The notes beneath the pieces were generated by a model that saw nothing but the letters and a program-made list of their open reading frames with translations, was not told where the DNA came from and searched no databases. Source: CAWEHQ01 sp051001995 (GTDB lineage Bacteria > Actinomycetota > Thermoleophilia > Solirubrobacterales > Thermoleophilaceae). Taken from it: 5,498 bases of DNA. How positions within the stretch are numbered: the stretch's first letter is position 1; every line of letters begins with the position of its first letter. This document shows, piece after piece, positions 1 to 5,435 of this stretch. A program made the position numbers and the translations under genes. The stretch is from assembly GCA_051001995.1 (NCBI GenBank), contig JBPCMT010000134.1, positions 1 to 5,498 of the forward strand, in the 5' to 3' direction.

Positions 1-657
1 TGCGCCGACGCCCCCTACCAGGTCGCATGGCCGGCGCTCGCGCTCGCCGACGAGCGCACGCTGTCTGACCTCTGCGAGCTGATCGAAGCGGAGGGGGTGG
101 GGGCGCTGCACGTGACGGTGCCGGGCGAGGTCCCGCGCAATGCGATGGTCGAGGTCGCCGCCACCGGGCCGTTGGCTCGCGCCCGCCGCCTCTCCGCGTA
201 CCTGCGCACCCACGAGCCGGCCGATCCCGCCCCGGAGCAGGTCGTGGACATGCCCCTCGTCCCCCCTGGCGACAACGGCAGCGCGTCGCTGGACCCGACC
301 GACCCCGCCGTCCTGCTCGGCAGCCTCTTCGGCGAGCGCTGGGTATCGGGCGTCGAGGTCTCGGTCCGCCGCCGCGGTGCCGCCGAACCCCGGGTCACGG
401 AGCACGGACCGCTCGCCGCCGCCACGGACCTCGACCACGAGCGGACGCAGCACCTGCGTCACCAGGGCAGGGCCGACACGCTCCAGTCGCGTGCCGACCG
501 CTTCGCCGAGCGGGCGGTCCGCGAGCGGATCAGGGCGCACGAGGAGCGCCTGCGCGCCGAGCGGCTCGAGGCCCGGCTCGCGGAGCTCGGCCAGCCCCCC
601 TGGTACTGGCGCATGCGCCTGGCGCGGCGCCTCGGGCGCTCGATCCGCAGTCGGTAA
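1..657 (+). CDS. Unrecognised protein, 3' part only, with a basic coiled-coil-like C-terminus
   Basis: The reading frame is open from the first base of the window to a TAA at 655-657, giving 218 residues without a start, so the true start lies upstream. The first ~65 residues (containing VGALHVTVPGEVPRN near residues 36-50) look like the end of a folded alpha/beta domain, but I cannot assign a family. Residues ~75-145 are acidic/proline-rich and then beta-like. Residues ~147-197 are rich in E, R, A and L with heptad-like spacing, suggesting a coiled coil or long helix. The tail, WYWRMRLARRLGRSIRSR, is strongly basic and aromatic, possibly a membrane-surface or nucleic-acid contact. A sulfotransferase starts 39 bp downstream on the same strand, so a role in glycan or small-molecule modification is possible, but this is context only. 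Codon use is uniformly GC-rich, as expected for a real gene. Confidence 0.7.
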   Translation, partial: CADAPYQVAWPALALADERTLSDLCELIEAEGVGALHVTVPGEVPRNAMVEVAATGPLARARRLSAYLRTHEPADPAPEQVVDMPLVPPGDNGSASLDPTDPAVLLGSLFGERWVSGVEVSVRRRGAAEPRVTEHGPLAAATDLDHERTQHLRHQGRADTLQSRADRFAERAVRERIRAHEERLRAERLEARLAELGQPPWYWRMRLARRLGRSIRSR

Positions 658-696
658 CGTCAGCGCGATGGCGCGATCCCGACTCGCCGACCTGCC

Positions 697-1659
697 ATGA
701 GCGATCGAGCCCAGGCGGCGCTGCCGCCCAGAGCGGCCACGCCGGTGTTCGTAGGCGGCACCGGCCGCAGCGGCACGCACGCGATGGCACGCATGCTCGG
801 CCAGCACTCGGCCTACCACTACTTCTCGCGCGAGATGCGCTTCCACACCGACCGCGGCGGCTTTCCCGACCTGCTCAGCGGCGAGCTCGGCCCCGAGGAG
901 TTCGTCGCCAACATGCGCGGGCGCTTCTGGCGGCGCACCGGCGCCGACGGCGAGCCACGCGGCCTCTACGCGAAGCTCGATCGCCAGGCCTACGACGGCG
1001 CGCTCGAGCGGTTCCTGCGCGACTACGAGGAGGATGTCCGGCGCGCCTGCGAGCGGCTGATGCACGCGCTGGTAGACCCGGTCGCCCGCAAGGCCGGCAA
1101 GCCGACCTGGATCGAGCAGACCCCGCCGACGGTGGCGGCCGCGGAGACCCTCCACGCGATCTTCCCCCGGATGAAGATCATCCACATGGTCCGCGACGGC
1201 CGTGACGTCGCCTGCTCCGTGATCCGCAAGCCGTGGGGGCCGGCATCCGTGACGGGCGCGATCGACTGGTGGGAGGAGCGCATGCGCGAGTGTCACGCGG
1301 CCACCAGCCGGATACCCGCCGAGAGCTATTACATCGTGCACCTCGAGGACCTCGCCGAGCGCAAGCGGCCGCGCACCTACACGCGCGTGCTCAGGTTCCT
1401 CGGCATCGAGGACGAGACGCGTATCCGGCGCTACTTCAGGCGCGAGATCAGCGCCGAAGCGGCGAACGTCGGTCGCTGGAAGACCGAGCTCTCAGAGAGC
1501 GAGCAGCGCAAGGTCAACCGCCTCTACCGGCGGACGATCGAGCAGCTCAAGGCCGATGGGATCACCGGGGCGCCGGGCCTCGGGCGCGCCGGGTTCTCGC
1601 AGGAGCCGGAGCCGGAGGACGACTCCTGGCTGCGGCGGGCGCGGCCCTCGCGGCGCTGA
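697..1659 (+). CDS. Sulfotransferase family protein (PAPS-dependent)
   Basis: This 320-residue protein is predicted to move a sulfo group from PAPS to a hydroxyl or amine acceptor; the acceptor cannot be read from the sequence. Residues 16-28 (PVFVGGTGRSGTH) form the 5'-phosphosulfate-binding loop typical of the Sulfotransfer_3-type family. Residues 159-174 (MKIIHMVRDGRDVACS) form the 3'-phosphate-binding element, with R166 and S174 as the expected contacts. Between them, WIEQTPPT is the usual motif before the second nucleotide strand. The C-terminal GRWKTELSESEQRKV segment is also common in the family. There is no signal peptide or membrane segment, so it is probably cytoplasmic. Length is normal for bacterial members. 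The ATG at 697 is used because the binding loop starts 15 residues later; no good Shine-Dalgarno sequence precedes it. It follows the upstream partial gene by 39 bp, perhaps in one transcript, and is probably not functionally linked to ruvC. Confidence 0.88.
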   Translation: MSDRAQAALPPRAATPVFVGGTGRSGTHAMARMLGQHSAYHYFSREMRFHTDRGGFPDLLSGELGPEEFVANMRGRFWRRTGADGEPRGLYAKLDRQAYDGALERFLRDYEEDVRRACERLMHALVDPVARKAGKPTWIEQTPPTVAAAETLHAIFPRMKIIHMVRDGRDVACSVIRKPWGPASVTGAIDWWEERMRECHAATSRIPAESYYIVHLEDLAERKRPRTYTRVLRFLGIEDETRIRRYFRREISAEAANVGRWKTELSESEQRKVNRLYRRTIEQLKADGITGAPGLGRAGFSQEPEPEDDSWLRRARPSRR

Positions 1660-1691
1660 CGCCCGCCGACGGACCTTCGCGGCGCTGACGC
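1645..1691 (+). repeat. Short direct repeat at the end of the sulfotransferase gene
   Basis: Positions 1645-1662 and 1674-1691 match at 17 of 18 bases, and the core TCGCGGCGCTGACGC is identical (1648-1662 and 1677-1691). The first copy contains the sulfotransferase stop codon (TGA, 1657-1659); the second lies in the gap before ruvC. The 29-bp offset puts the copies in different frames. It may be a small tandem duplication or a coincidence of GC-rich sequence. Confidence 0.5.
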
Positions 1692-1742
1692 GGGACCGCC
1701 CGACCCGGGCAGGCGTCCGGGGCCGTACGCAGAATCCCCTTC

Positions 1743-2252
1743 GTGGTGATCGTCCTCGGCATCGACCCGGGCACCGCCCATACCGGGTACGGCGTGGTGC
1801 TCTCGCGCGGGCAGCGGCTCGCGGCGCTCGACGGCGGCGTCATCGGCACCGGCCCGAGCGAGCCGCTCGAGCGACGCCTCGCCCGGATCCACGGGCAGGT
1901 GTGCGACATCATCTCCGAGTACCGGCCGGGCGCCGTTGCGGTCGAGGACCTGTTCTTCGGCCAGAACGTCCGGACCGCGTTCGCCGTCGGTCAGGCGCGG
2001 GGCGCCGTGATGCTCTCCGCCGGCCTGGCCGGCGTCCCCTGCTTCTCCTACACCCCGCAGGCGGTCAAGCAGGCCGTGTGCGGCAGCGGCGCGGCGGCCA
2101 AGGACCAGGTTCAGCGGATGGTCGGGGCGCTGCTTTCGCTGCCTGAGCCGCCAGCCGACGACCACGCATCGGACGCGCTCGCGGTCGCGATCTGCCACGC
2201 CAATGGGAGCGCCATGCGGGCGGCGGTGCCGGTCCCCGAGGGCGTCCGGTGA
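1743..2252 (+). CDS. ruvC: Crossover junction endodeoxyribonuclease RuvC
   Basis: RuvC is the Holliday-junction resolvase. As a dimer it makes paired, metal-dependent cuts in four-way junctions during recombinational repair, working with RuvAB. The 169-residue protein has the RNase H-like fold motifs in order: LGIDPGTAHTGYGVV (residues 5-19, catalytic D8), VAVEDLFFGQN (65-75, catalytic E68), VGQARGAVM (82-90) and HASDALAVAICH (141-152, catalytic H141 and D144). E. coli RuvC has Asp where H141 lies; His is a known functional variant, as in Thermus RuvC. Length is normal for the family. Two adjacent GTG codons (1743 and 1746) could start it; both leave the first beta strand intact and no Shine-Dalgarno sequence separates them. 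An 83-bp gap separates it from the sulfotransferase gene, so a promoter for the ruv operon probably lies there. Its stop overlaps the ruvA start by 4 nt. Confidence 0.97.
   Translation: MVIVLGIDPGTAHTGYGVVLSRGQRLAALDGGVIGTGPSEPLERRLARIHGQVCDIISEYRPGAVAVEDLFFGQNVRTAFAVGQARGAVMLSAGLAGVPCFSYTPQAVKQAVCGSGAAAKDQVQRMVGALLSLPEPPADDHASDALAVAICHANGSAMRAAVPVPEGVR
2238..2251 (+). promoter_or_regulatory. Ribosome binding site and coupled start of ruvA
   Basis: GAGGG at 2238-2242 lies six bases before the GTG at 2249, inside the 3' end of ruvC. The GTG overlaps the ruvC TGA as GTGA (2249-2252), an arrangement typical of translational coupling, which would keep RuvA made along with RuvC. It also fixes the ruvA start. 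Confidence 0.7.
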
Positions 2253-2821
2253 TCGCCTCGGTCCGCGGGCCGGTCGTGGCGCGCCGCGCCGACCACGTGG
2301 TAGTCGAGTGCGGCGGCGTCGGCTACCGGCTGGCGGTCTCGGCGGAGACGCTGCGCTCCGTGCCGGCCGCCGGCGCCGAGGCGCGGCTGCACACCCACCT
2401 CGTGCTCCGCGACGACGGCATGCACCTGTTCGGGTTCGCCGGCGAGGAGGAGCGTGACCTCTTCCTGATGCTCGTCGGCGTCCAGGGCGTCGGCCCCAAG
2501 GTCGCGCTCGCGGTGCTCTCGGGCGGAACACCGCGGGAGCTGTTGAACGCGATCTCCTCGGGCGACACCGCGCGCTTCCAGGCCGTCCCGGGAATCGGCA
2601 GGCGGACCGCCGAGCGGGTCATCGTCGAGCTCAAGGAGAAGGTCGTGGACGCCGCCGTGGACGAGATCCGGATCAGCCGCTCCGACGACCCGCGCACACT
2701 CGCGCGCGAGGGCCTGGTCGGGCTGGGCTTCGGCGCCGACGAGGCCGATCAGCTGCTCGAGCATGCATCCGGCGAGACCGCCGAGGACCTGATCGCCGGC
2801 GCGCTGAGGGCGGCGCGATGA
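2249..2821 (+). CDS. ruvA: Holliday junction branch migration complex subunit RuvA
   Basis: RuvA is the tetrameric protein that holds the Holliday junction in an open square and loads RuvB onto its arms. The 190-residue product has the three usual domains. Residues 1-~64 are the OB-fold, beginning MIASVRGPVV and including ECGGVGYRLAVS and the LRDDGMHLFGF strand; D55 and D56 match the acidic-pin residues that keep strands apart in E. coli RuvA. Residues ~65-142 hold two helix-hairpin-helix motifs, GVQGVGPKVA (77-86) and VPGIGRRTAERV (113-124), which contact backbone phosphates. Residues ~150-190 form domain III (REGLVGLGFGADEADQLL onward), which binds RuvB. Length is normal for the family. The GTG start is fixed by the 4-nt overlap with ruvC and by a GAGGG ribosome site. 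Confidence 0.97.
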   Translation: MIASVRGPVVARRADHVVVECGGVGYRLAVSAETLRSVPAAGAEARLHTHLVLRDDGMHLFGFAGEEERDLFLMLVGVQGVGPKVALAVLSGGTPRELLNAISSGDTARFQAVPGIGRRTAERVIVELKEKVVDAAVDEIRISRSDDPRTLAREGLVGLGFGADEADQLLEHASGETAEDLIAGALRAAR

Positions 2822-2847
2822 GGCGGCATCCGGTGGATCGCGGGTGA
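2818..2847 (+). CDS. Possible 9-codon bridging mini-ORF between ruvA and ruvB
   Basis: An ATG at 2818 overlaps the ruvA stop (ATGA, 2818-2821). It opens a frame encoding MRRHPVDRG and stops at a TGA (2845-2847) that overlaps the ruvB GTG start (GTGA, 2844-2847). Each end therefore has the 4-nt overlap used in translational coupling. A ribosome finishing ruvA could re-initiate here and be delivered to the ruvB start. The peptide itself need not have a function. Both overlaps could be chance in a 22-bp gap. Confidence 0.3.
   Translation: MRRHPVDRG
2832..2846 (+). promoter_or_regulatory. Ribosome binding site and start of ruvB
   Basis: GGTGGA at 2832-2837 is a Shine-Dalgarno-like sequence six bases before the GTG at 2844. 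This GTG is the only ATG, GTG or TTG in frame before the conserved DLDRSLRP segment of RuvB, so it decides the start. Confidence 0.55.
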
Positions 2848-3908
2848 CCCGCTCCGGCGGCATTCGCACGCCCGGAGTCGAGGACGAGGCGGCCGACCGC
2901 GTCCAGGCGCCCGCCGTAGCGGCCGGAGAGGAGGACCTCGACCGCTCACTGAGGCCATCGCGGCTCGCGGACTTCGTCGGCCAGCCGTCGATCAAGGAGC
3001 AGCTGGCGGTCTTCATCGAGGCCGCGCAGGGGCGCGGCGAGGCGCTCGACCACGTGCTCCTCGCCGGACCTCCCGGCCTGGGGAAGACCTCGCTCGCGCA
3101 GATCGTCGCAGCCGAGCTGGGCGTGCCGTTCGTGCAGACGGCCGGGCCCGCGCTCGAGCGCAAGGGCGACGTCGCCTCTTACCTGACCGCGCTCGAGCCG
3201 CGCTCGGTCTTCTTCGTGGACGAGATCCACCGGCTGCCGCGCGCGCTGGAGGAGACCTTCTATCCGGCGATGGAGGATCGCAAGCTGCCGATCACGGTTG
3301 GTCAGGGCGCGGGCGCGCGGGTCGTGACGCTCGACCTGCCCGACTTCACGATGGTCGGCGCGACCACCCGCGCGGGCCTCCTCACCACGCCGCTGCGCGA
3401 CCGCTTCGGCGTCACCCACAGGCTCGAGCTCTACGGCGAGGACGACCTCGCGGCCGTCGTGCGCCGCTCGGCGGGCATTCTCGGCGTGGAGATGGACGAG
3501 GCCGGCGCGTCCGCGATCGCGGCGCGATCGCGCGGAACACCGCGCGTGGCCAACCGCCTGCTCAAGCGCGCGCGCGACTACGCCGAGGTCCGCGGCAGCG
3601 GGCGAATCGACGCGAGCGTTGCGCGCGAGGCACTCGACCTGCTCGAGGTGGACGCCGAGGGGCTCGACCGCCTCGACCGCGACATCCTGCGCGCGGTGTG
3701 CGAGAAGTTCGAGGGCGGGCCGGTGGGCCTGTCCACGCTCGCGGTCGCCGTCGGCGAGGAGTCCGACACGATCGAGGACGTCTACGAGCCCTATCTGCTC
3801 CAGCGCGGGTTCTTGAAGCGCACCGCCAGGGGCCGGGTGGCAACGGCGGCGGCGCACGCGCACCTCGGCCTGCCGCCGAAGCGTCCATCGGCCGCGAGCC
3901 TGTTCTAG
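2844..3908 (+). CDS. ruvB: Holliday junction branch migration ATPase RuvB
   Basis: RuvB is the hexameric AAA+ motor that pulls DNA through the RuvA-bound junction using ATP. The 354-residue product shows the family motifs in order: DLDRSLRPSRLADFVGQ (31-47); Walker A GPPGLGKTS (75-83, K81 and T82); Walker B VFFVDEIH (122-129, D126 and E127); the sensor and RuvB signature GATTRAGLLTTPLRDRFG (172-189, with R187 of RDRFG the likely arginine finger); and sensor 2 RGTPRVANRLLKRARDYAE (230-248, R234). A winged-helix DNA-binding domain follows from about residue 270 (GGPVGLSTLAVAVGEESDTIEDVYEPYLLQRGFLKRTARGR region). The ~30 residues before the conserved core are acidic and unconserved, slightly longer than usual. 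It lies 22 bp after ruvA and completes the ruvCAB operon. Its stop is only 4 bp from the stop of the opposing gene. Confidence 0.97.
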   Translation: MTRSGGIRTPGVEDEAADRVQAPAVAAGEEDLDRSLRPSRLADFVGQPSIKEQLAVFIEAAQGRGEALDHVLLAGPPGLGKTSLAQIVAAELGVPFVQTAGPALERKGDVASYLTALEPRSVFFVDEIHRLPRALEETFYPAMEDRKLPITVGQGAGARVVTLDLPDFTMVGATTRAGLLTTPLRDRFGVTHRLELYGEDDLAAVVRRSAGILGVEMDEAGASAIAARSRGTPRVANRLLKRARDYAEVRGSGRIDASVAREALDLLEVDAEGLDRLDRDILRAVCEKFEGGPVGLSTLAVAVGEESDTIEDVYEPYLLQRGFLKRTARGRVATAAAHAHLGLPPKRPSAASLF

Positions 3909-3938
3909 CGCCTCAGTGCGGCGCGCCAACGGCTCGCG
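3891..3938. other. Nested inverted repeat at the convergent gene junction
   Basis: CGCGAGCC (3893-3900) can pair with GGCTCGCG (3931-3938). Inside its 30-base loop, GCGCC (3908-3912) can pair with GGCGC (3920-3924). The structure spans both stop codons of the converging genes. There is no T-run on either strand, so it is not a standard intrinsic terminator. In DNA of this composition, short stems of this kind are common. Confidence 0.25.
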
Positions 3939-4845
3939 CGGCGAGCGTCCTCCGCAGGTCCGCCGCCACGGTCCTGGGCTGCGTGGAGACCTGCCCGCGG
4001 CTGTAGCGCAAGACGAAATAGCCCGCCACTCGCAGTCGCAGCTCGCGGCGCCGGTCGCGCTCGACTGCGGCGGGCGTGCCGTGGGCGGCGCCCCCGTCGA
4101 GCTCGACCACCACCCGCTGCTCCTCCCAGAGCGCGTCGACCTCCAGCCCGCATACAGTCGCGTTGACCTGCGGGATTGGGATGGCCTCAGCCTCGCACAG
4201 CGCGAGAAAGCGCTCTTCGAGACGGCTCCGCGTGAGGGCTAGCTCGGGGCGGTGGCTAGTCACCGCGGTGTTGAGGGCCGCGCTGCCCGCGACCCCGCGA
4301 CGAGCGACCGCGGCCACCGCGTCGAGCTTGACAAGCCGCCGGTACTCGGCCTCGGCCAGCGCGCGGCGGAGGGCCATCGGCGCCGCATCGATCGCCAGGT
4401 CGAGCAGTGTTTGCGCGACCGTTGTCACCGACAGGCGCCGGTGCCATACGCGCTCGAGCCGCCGCCGTCCGTGGACGGCGAGGCCGGGGACGGACCGTCG
4501 GCGGCCGGGAGCGCTGACATGGATCCGAGAGGGAGCGGCCTCCCAGAGGCCCCACCACCAGGCGGCCGTGGCGTGGCTGAGCATCGCCCCGGGGCCGGCG
4601 TACAAGAGCGCCGCCGCGAGCCGGCCCTCGATCGACAGCGCCCGGTGGCCGACGGCGTACACGCCGGGGTAGAGGCGATGGAGATGGCCGTCCTGCAACC
4701 AGCCGGATATGGTCAGTCGGCCCACCCCGGTCCGCTCGAGCTGGGCGCGGGTGATGACGCCCCACTGGCGTCCGGCCAGGGCCGCTACAGCAAGTTTGTC
4801 TTGTCGCGCACGAAGGGTGTGCGCAATTGGCCAACCTTCGTCCAT
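3913..4845 (-). CDS. AbiEi-like N-terminal domain plus DUF559/Vsr-like PD-(D/E)XK nuclease-domain protein
   Basis: The 310-residue product has two recognisable parts. Residues ~15-70 (LAVAALAGRQWGVITRAQL ... LHRLYPGVYAVG) match the winged-helix start of AbiEi-type antitoxin-like proteins, and ~70-155 continue that region (SHATAAWWWGL, TTVAQTLLDLA). Residues ~205-305 form a DUF559/Vsr-like endonuclease fold: TRSRLEERF (E210/E211), GLEVDALW (D237), VVVELDGGAAHG (E249, D250, H255), ERDRRRE (D264) and GYFVLRYS. The acidic residues of the PD-(D/E)XK core are present, so it may be an active nuclease, but no substrate is known to me. Families of this design occur as many lone copies in some actinobacteria; a defence or DNA-repair role is inference. 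No partner toxin is adjacent. The ATG at 4845 is chosen because the conserved region begins soon after; the ribosome site is weak. The early codons favour A or T endings, unlike the neighbours. Confidence 0.85.
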   Translation of the reverse strand: MDEGWPIAHTLRARQDKLAVAALAGRQWGVITRAQLERTGVGRLTISGWLQDGHLHRLYPGVYAVGHRALSIEGRLAAALLYAGPGAMLSHATAAWWWGLWEAAPSRIHVSAPGRRRSVPGLAVHGRRRLERVWHRRLSVTTVAQTLLDLAIDAAPMALRRALAEAEYRRLVKLDAVAAVARRGVAGSAALNTAVTSHRPELALTRSRLEERFLALCEAEAIPIPQVNATVCGLEVDALWEEQRVVVELDGGAAHGTPAAVERDRRRELRLRVAGYFVLRYSRGQVSTQPRTVAADLRRTLAARAVGAPH

Positions 4846-4978
4846 GCCGGTGAGGATCCGGGACGGCGCGTGACGGGTGGCGCGGGAGCGTTACGACTCG
4901 GCGGCGGCAGTGCACGGACCGGGAATCGACCCCGGGTAACCTCGCCTTGAGGCTCGACCCCTAACCTTTCGCCCGACG
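4846..4978. promoter_or_regulatory. Divergent intergenic region, likely promoters in both directions
   Basis: This 133-bp gap separates the starts of the minus-strand nuclease-domain gene and the zinc-ribbon/PAS gene, so it must serve rightward and probably leftward transcription. Two TAACCT boxes on the plus strand (4937-4942 and 4962-4967) fit the TANNNT pattern of actinobacterial -10 elements. The second ends 11 bp before the ATG at 4979, which would give a very short or absent leader. No convincing -35 element is spaced correctly upstream of either box, and no Shine-Dalgarno sequence precedes 4979. I see no clear promoter for the leftward gene. Confidence 0.4.
4926..4973 (+). repeat. Imperfect direct repeat upstream of the zinc-ribbon/PAS gene
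   Basis: TCGACCCC followed by TAACCT occurs twice, at 4926-4946 and 4954-4973. The first copy has GGG between the two parts, and both end in CGCC or TTCGCC. The copies start 28 bp apart and each contains a possible -10 box. They could be paired operators, duplicated promoter elements or chance. Confidence 0.4.
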
Positions 4979-5422
4979 ATGCCAAACTTCATCTGCCCGA
5001 ACTGCGGTAACCGCAGCGTCTCGACCGACCGGACGGCCGGCTTCCGGGACCGCCCGCGCGGCTGCCAGCGGTGCGGGTTCGGGTTCCTGTTCGAGCTGCT
5101 CGACGACTACTACCCGGCCCCGAACGCGGCCTTCGTGGTGCTCGACCACGAGGCGAAGGTGATCGGCCTCGGCCGCGGCGTGCGCGAGCTGACCGGCCTC
5201 GGCGATACCGACGCGATCGGCCGCCCGGTCCAAGAGGTCTTCGGGCTCCAGTTCGAGAATGGCGATGACCACATCGGCACCGCGCTCGAGTGGGGCGTCC
5301 GGGTGATGGACAAGCCGGTCACCGTCCACGCCGAGGGCGACCGCCCCGAGCCCGCGCAGGCGGACATCTTCCCCGCCTACGACGAGGACGGCGGGCTGCT
5401 GGTGGTCCTCACGCCCAAGTAG
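4979..5422 (+). CDS. Small zinc-ribbon plus PAS-like domain protein
   Basis: The product has 147 residues. Residues 1-36 form a zinc ribbon with two CxxC pairs: C6-P-N-C9 and C29-Q-R-C32. Residues ~46-145 resemble a single PAS domain (PNAAFVVLDHEAKVIGLGRGVRELTGL, then AIGRPVQEVFGLQF and a final GGLLVVLTP strand). There is no kinase, cyclase, output or membrane segment. It is therefore best read as a small cytoplasmic sensor or adaptor in which the PAS fold may bind a ligand or a partner and the ribbon may contact nucleic acid or protein; the ligand is unknown. The ATG at 4979 is chosen because the first CxxC follows directly; with no Shine-Dalgarno sequence it may be leaderless. It ends 13 bp before the probable secD start, so the two are likely co-transcribed. 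It lies where many actinobacteria have yajC but shows no YajC-like membrane helix. Confidence 0.82.
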   Translation: MPNFICPNCGNRSVSTDRTAGFRDRPRGCQRCGFGFLFELLDDYYPAPNAAFVVLDHEAKVIGLGRGVRELTGLGDTDAIGRPVQEVFGLQFENGDDHIGTALEWGVRVMDKPVTVHAEGDRPEPAQADIFPAYDEDGGLLVVLTPK

Positions 5423-5435
5423 GCCCAGGCCTCCC

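Noticed and set aside
97..700. Second plus-strand frame overlapping the first gene (140-700)
   Set aside because: Its product is Ser/Arg/Pro-rich with no domain; the other frame, open from base 1, has balanced composition and a plausible helical C-terminus.
1729..1742. Promoter -10 box (CAGAAT, 1730-1735) just before ruvC
   Set aside because: It matches the consensus at only four of six bases and has no -35 element at a normal distance; too weak to annotate.
1524..2531. Long open frame on the minus strand opposite ruvC and ruvA
   Set aside because: It is an antisense shadow of high-GC coding sequence: Arg/Pro/Ala-rich, with no recognisable domain, and it overlaps well-supported genes.
2111..3929. 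Two long minus-strand open frames opposite ruvA and ruvB
   Set aside because: Both lie opposite genes with complete conserved motifs; their composition is low in complexity and shows no family motif.
3913..4913. CAGTGC on both sides of the nuclease-domain gene (3914-3919 and 4908-4913) as a target-site duplication
   Set aside because: Six bases are too few in GC-rich DNA, the left copy overlaps the coding end, and no terminal inverted repeats or transposase are present.
4252..4950. Plus-strand and second minus-strand open frames over the nuclease-domain gene
   Set aside because: They lack motifs, while the 3913-4845 minus frame shows two recognisable domains with conserved residues.
4905..4990. 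Complete tRNA gene on the minus strand
   Set aside because: Only a T-arm-like and 3' acceptor-like part can be drawn; no matching 5' acceptor (GCACGGA), D-arm or anticodon stem is present in the expected distance.
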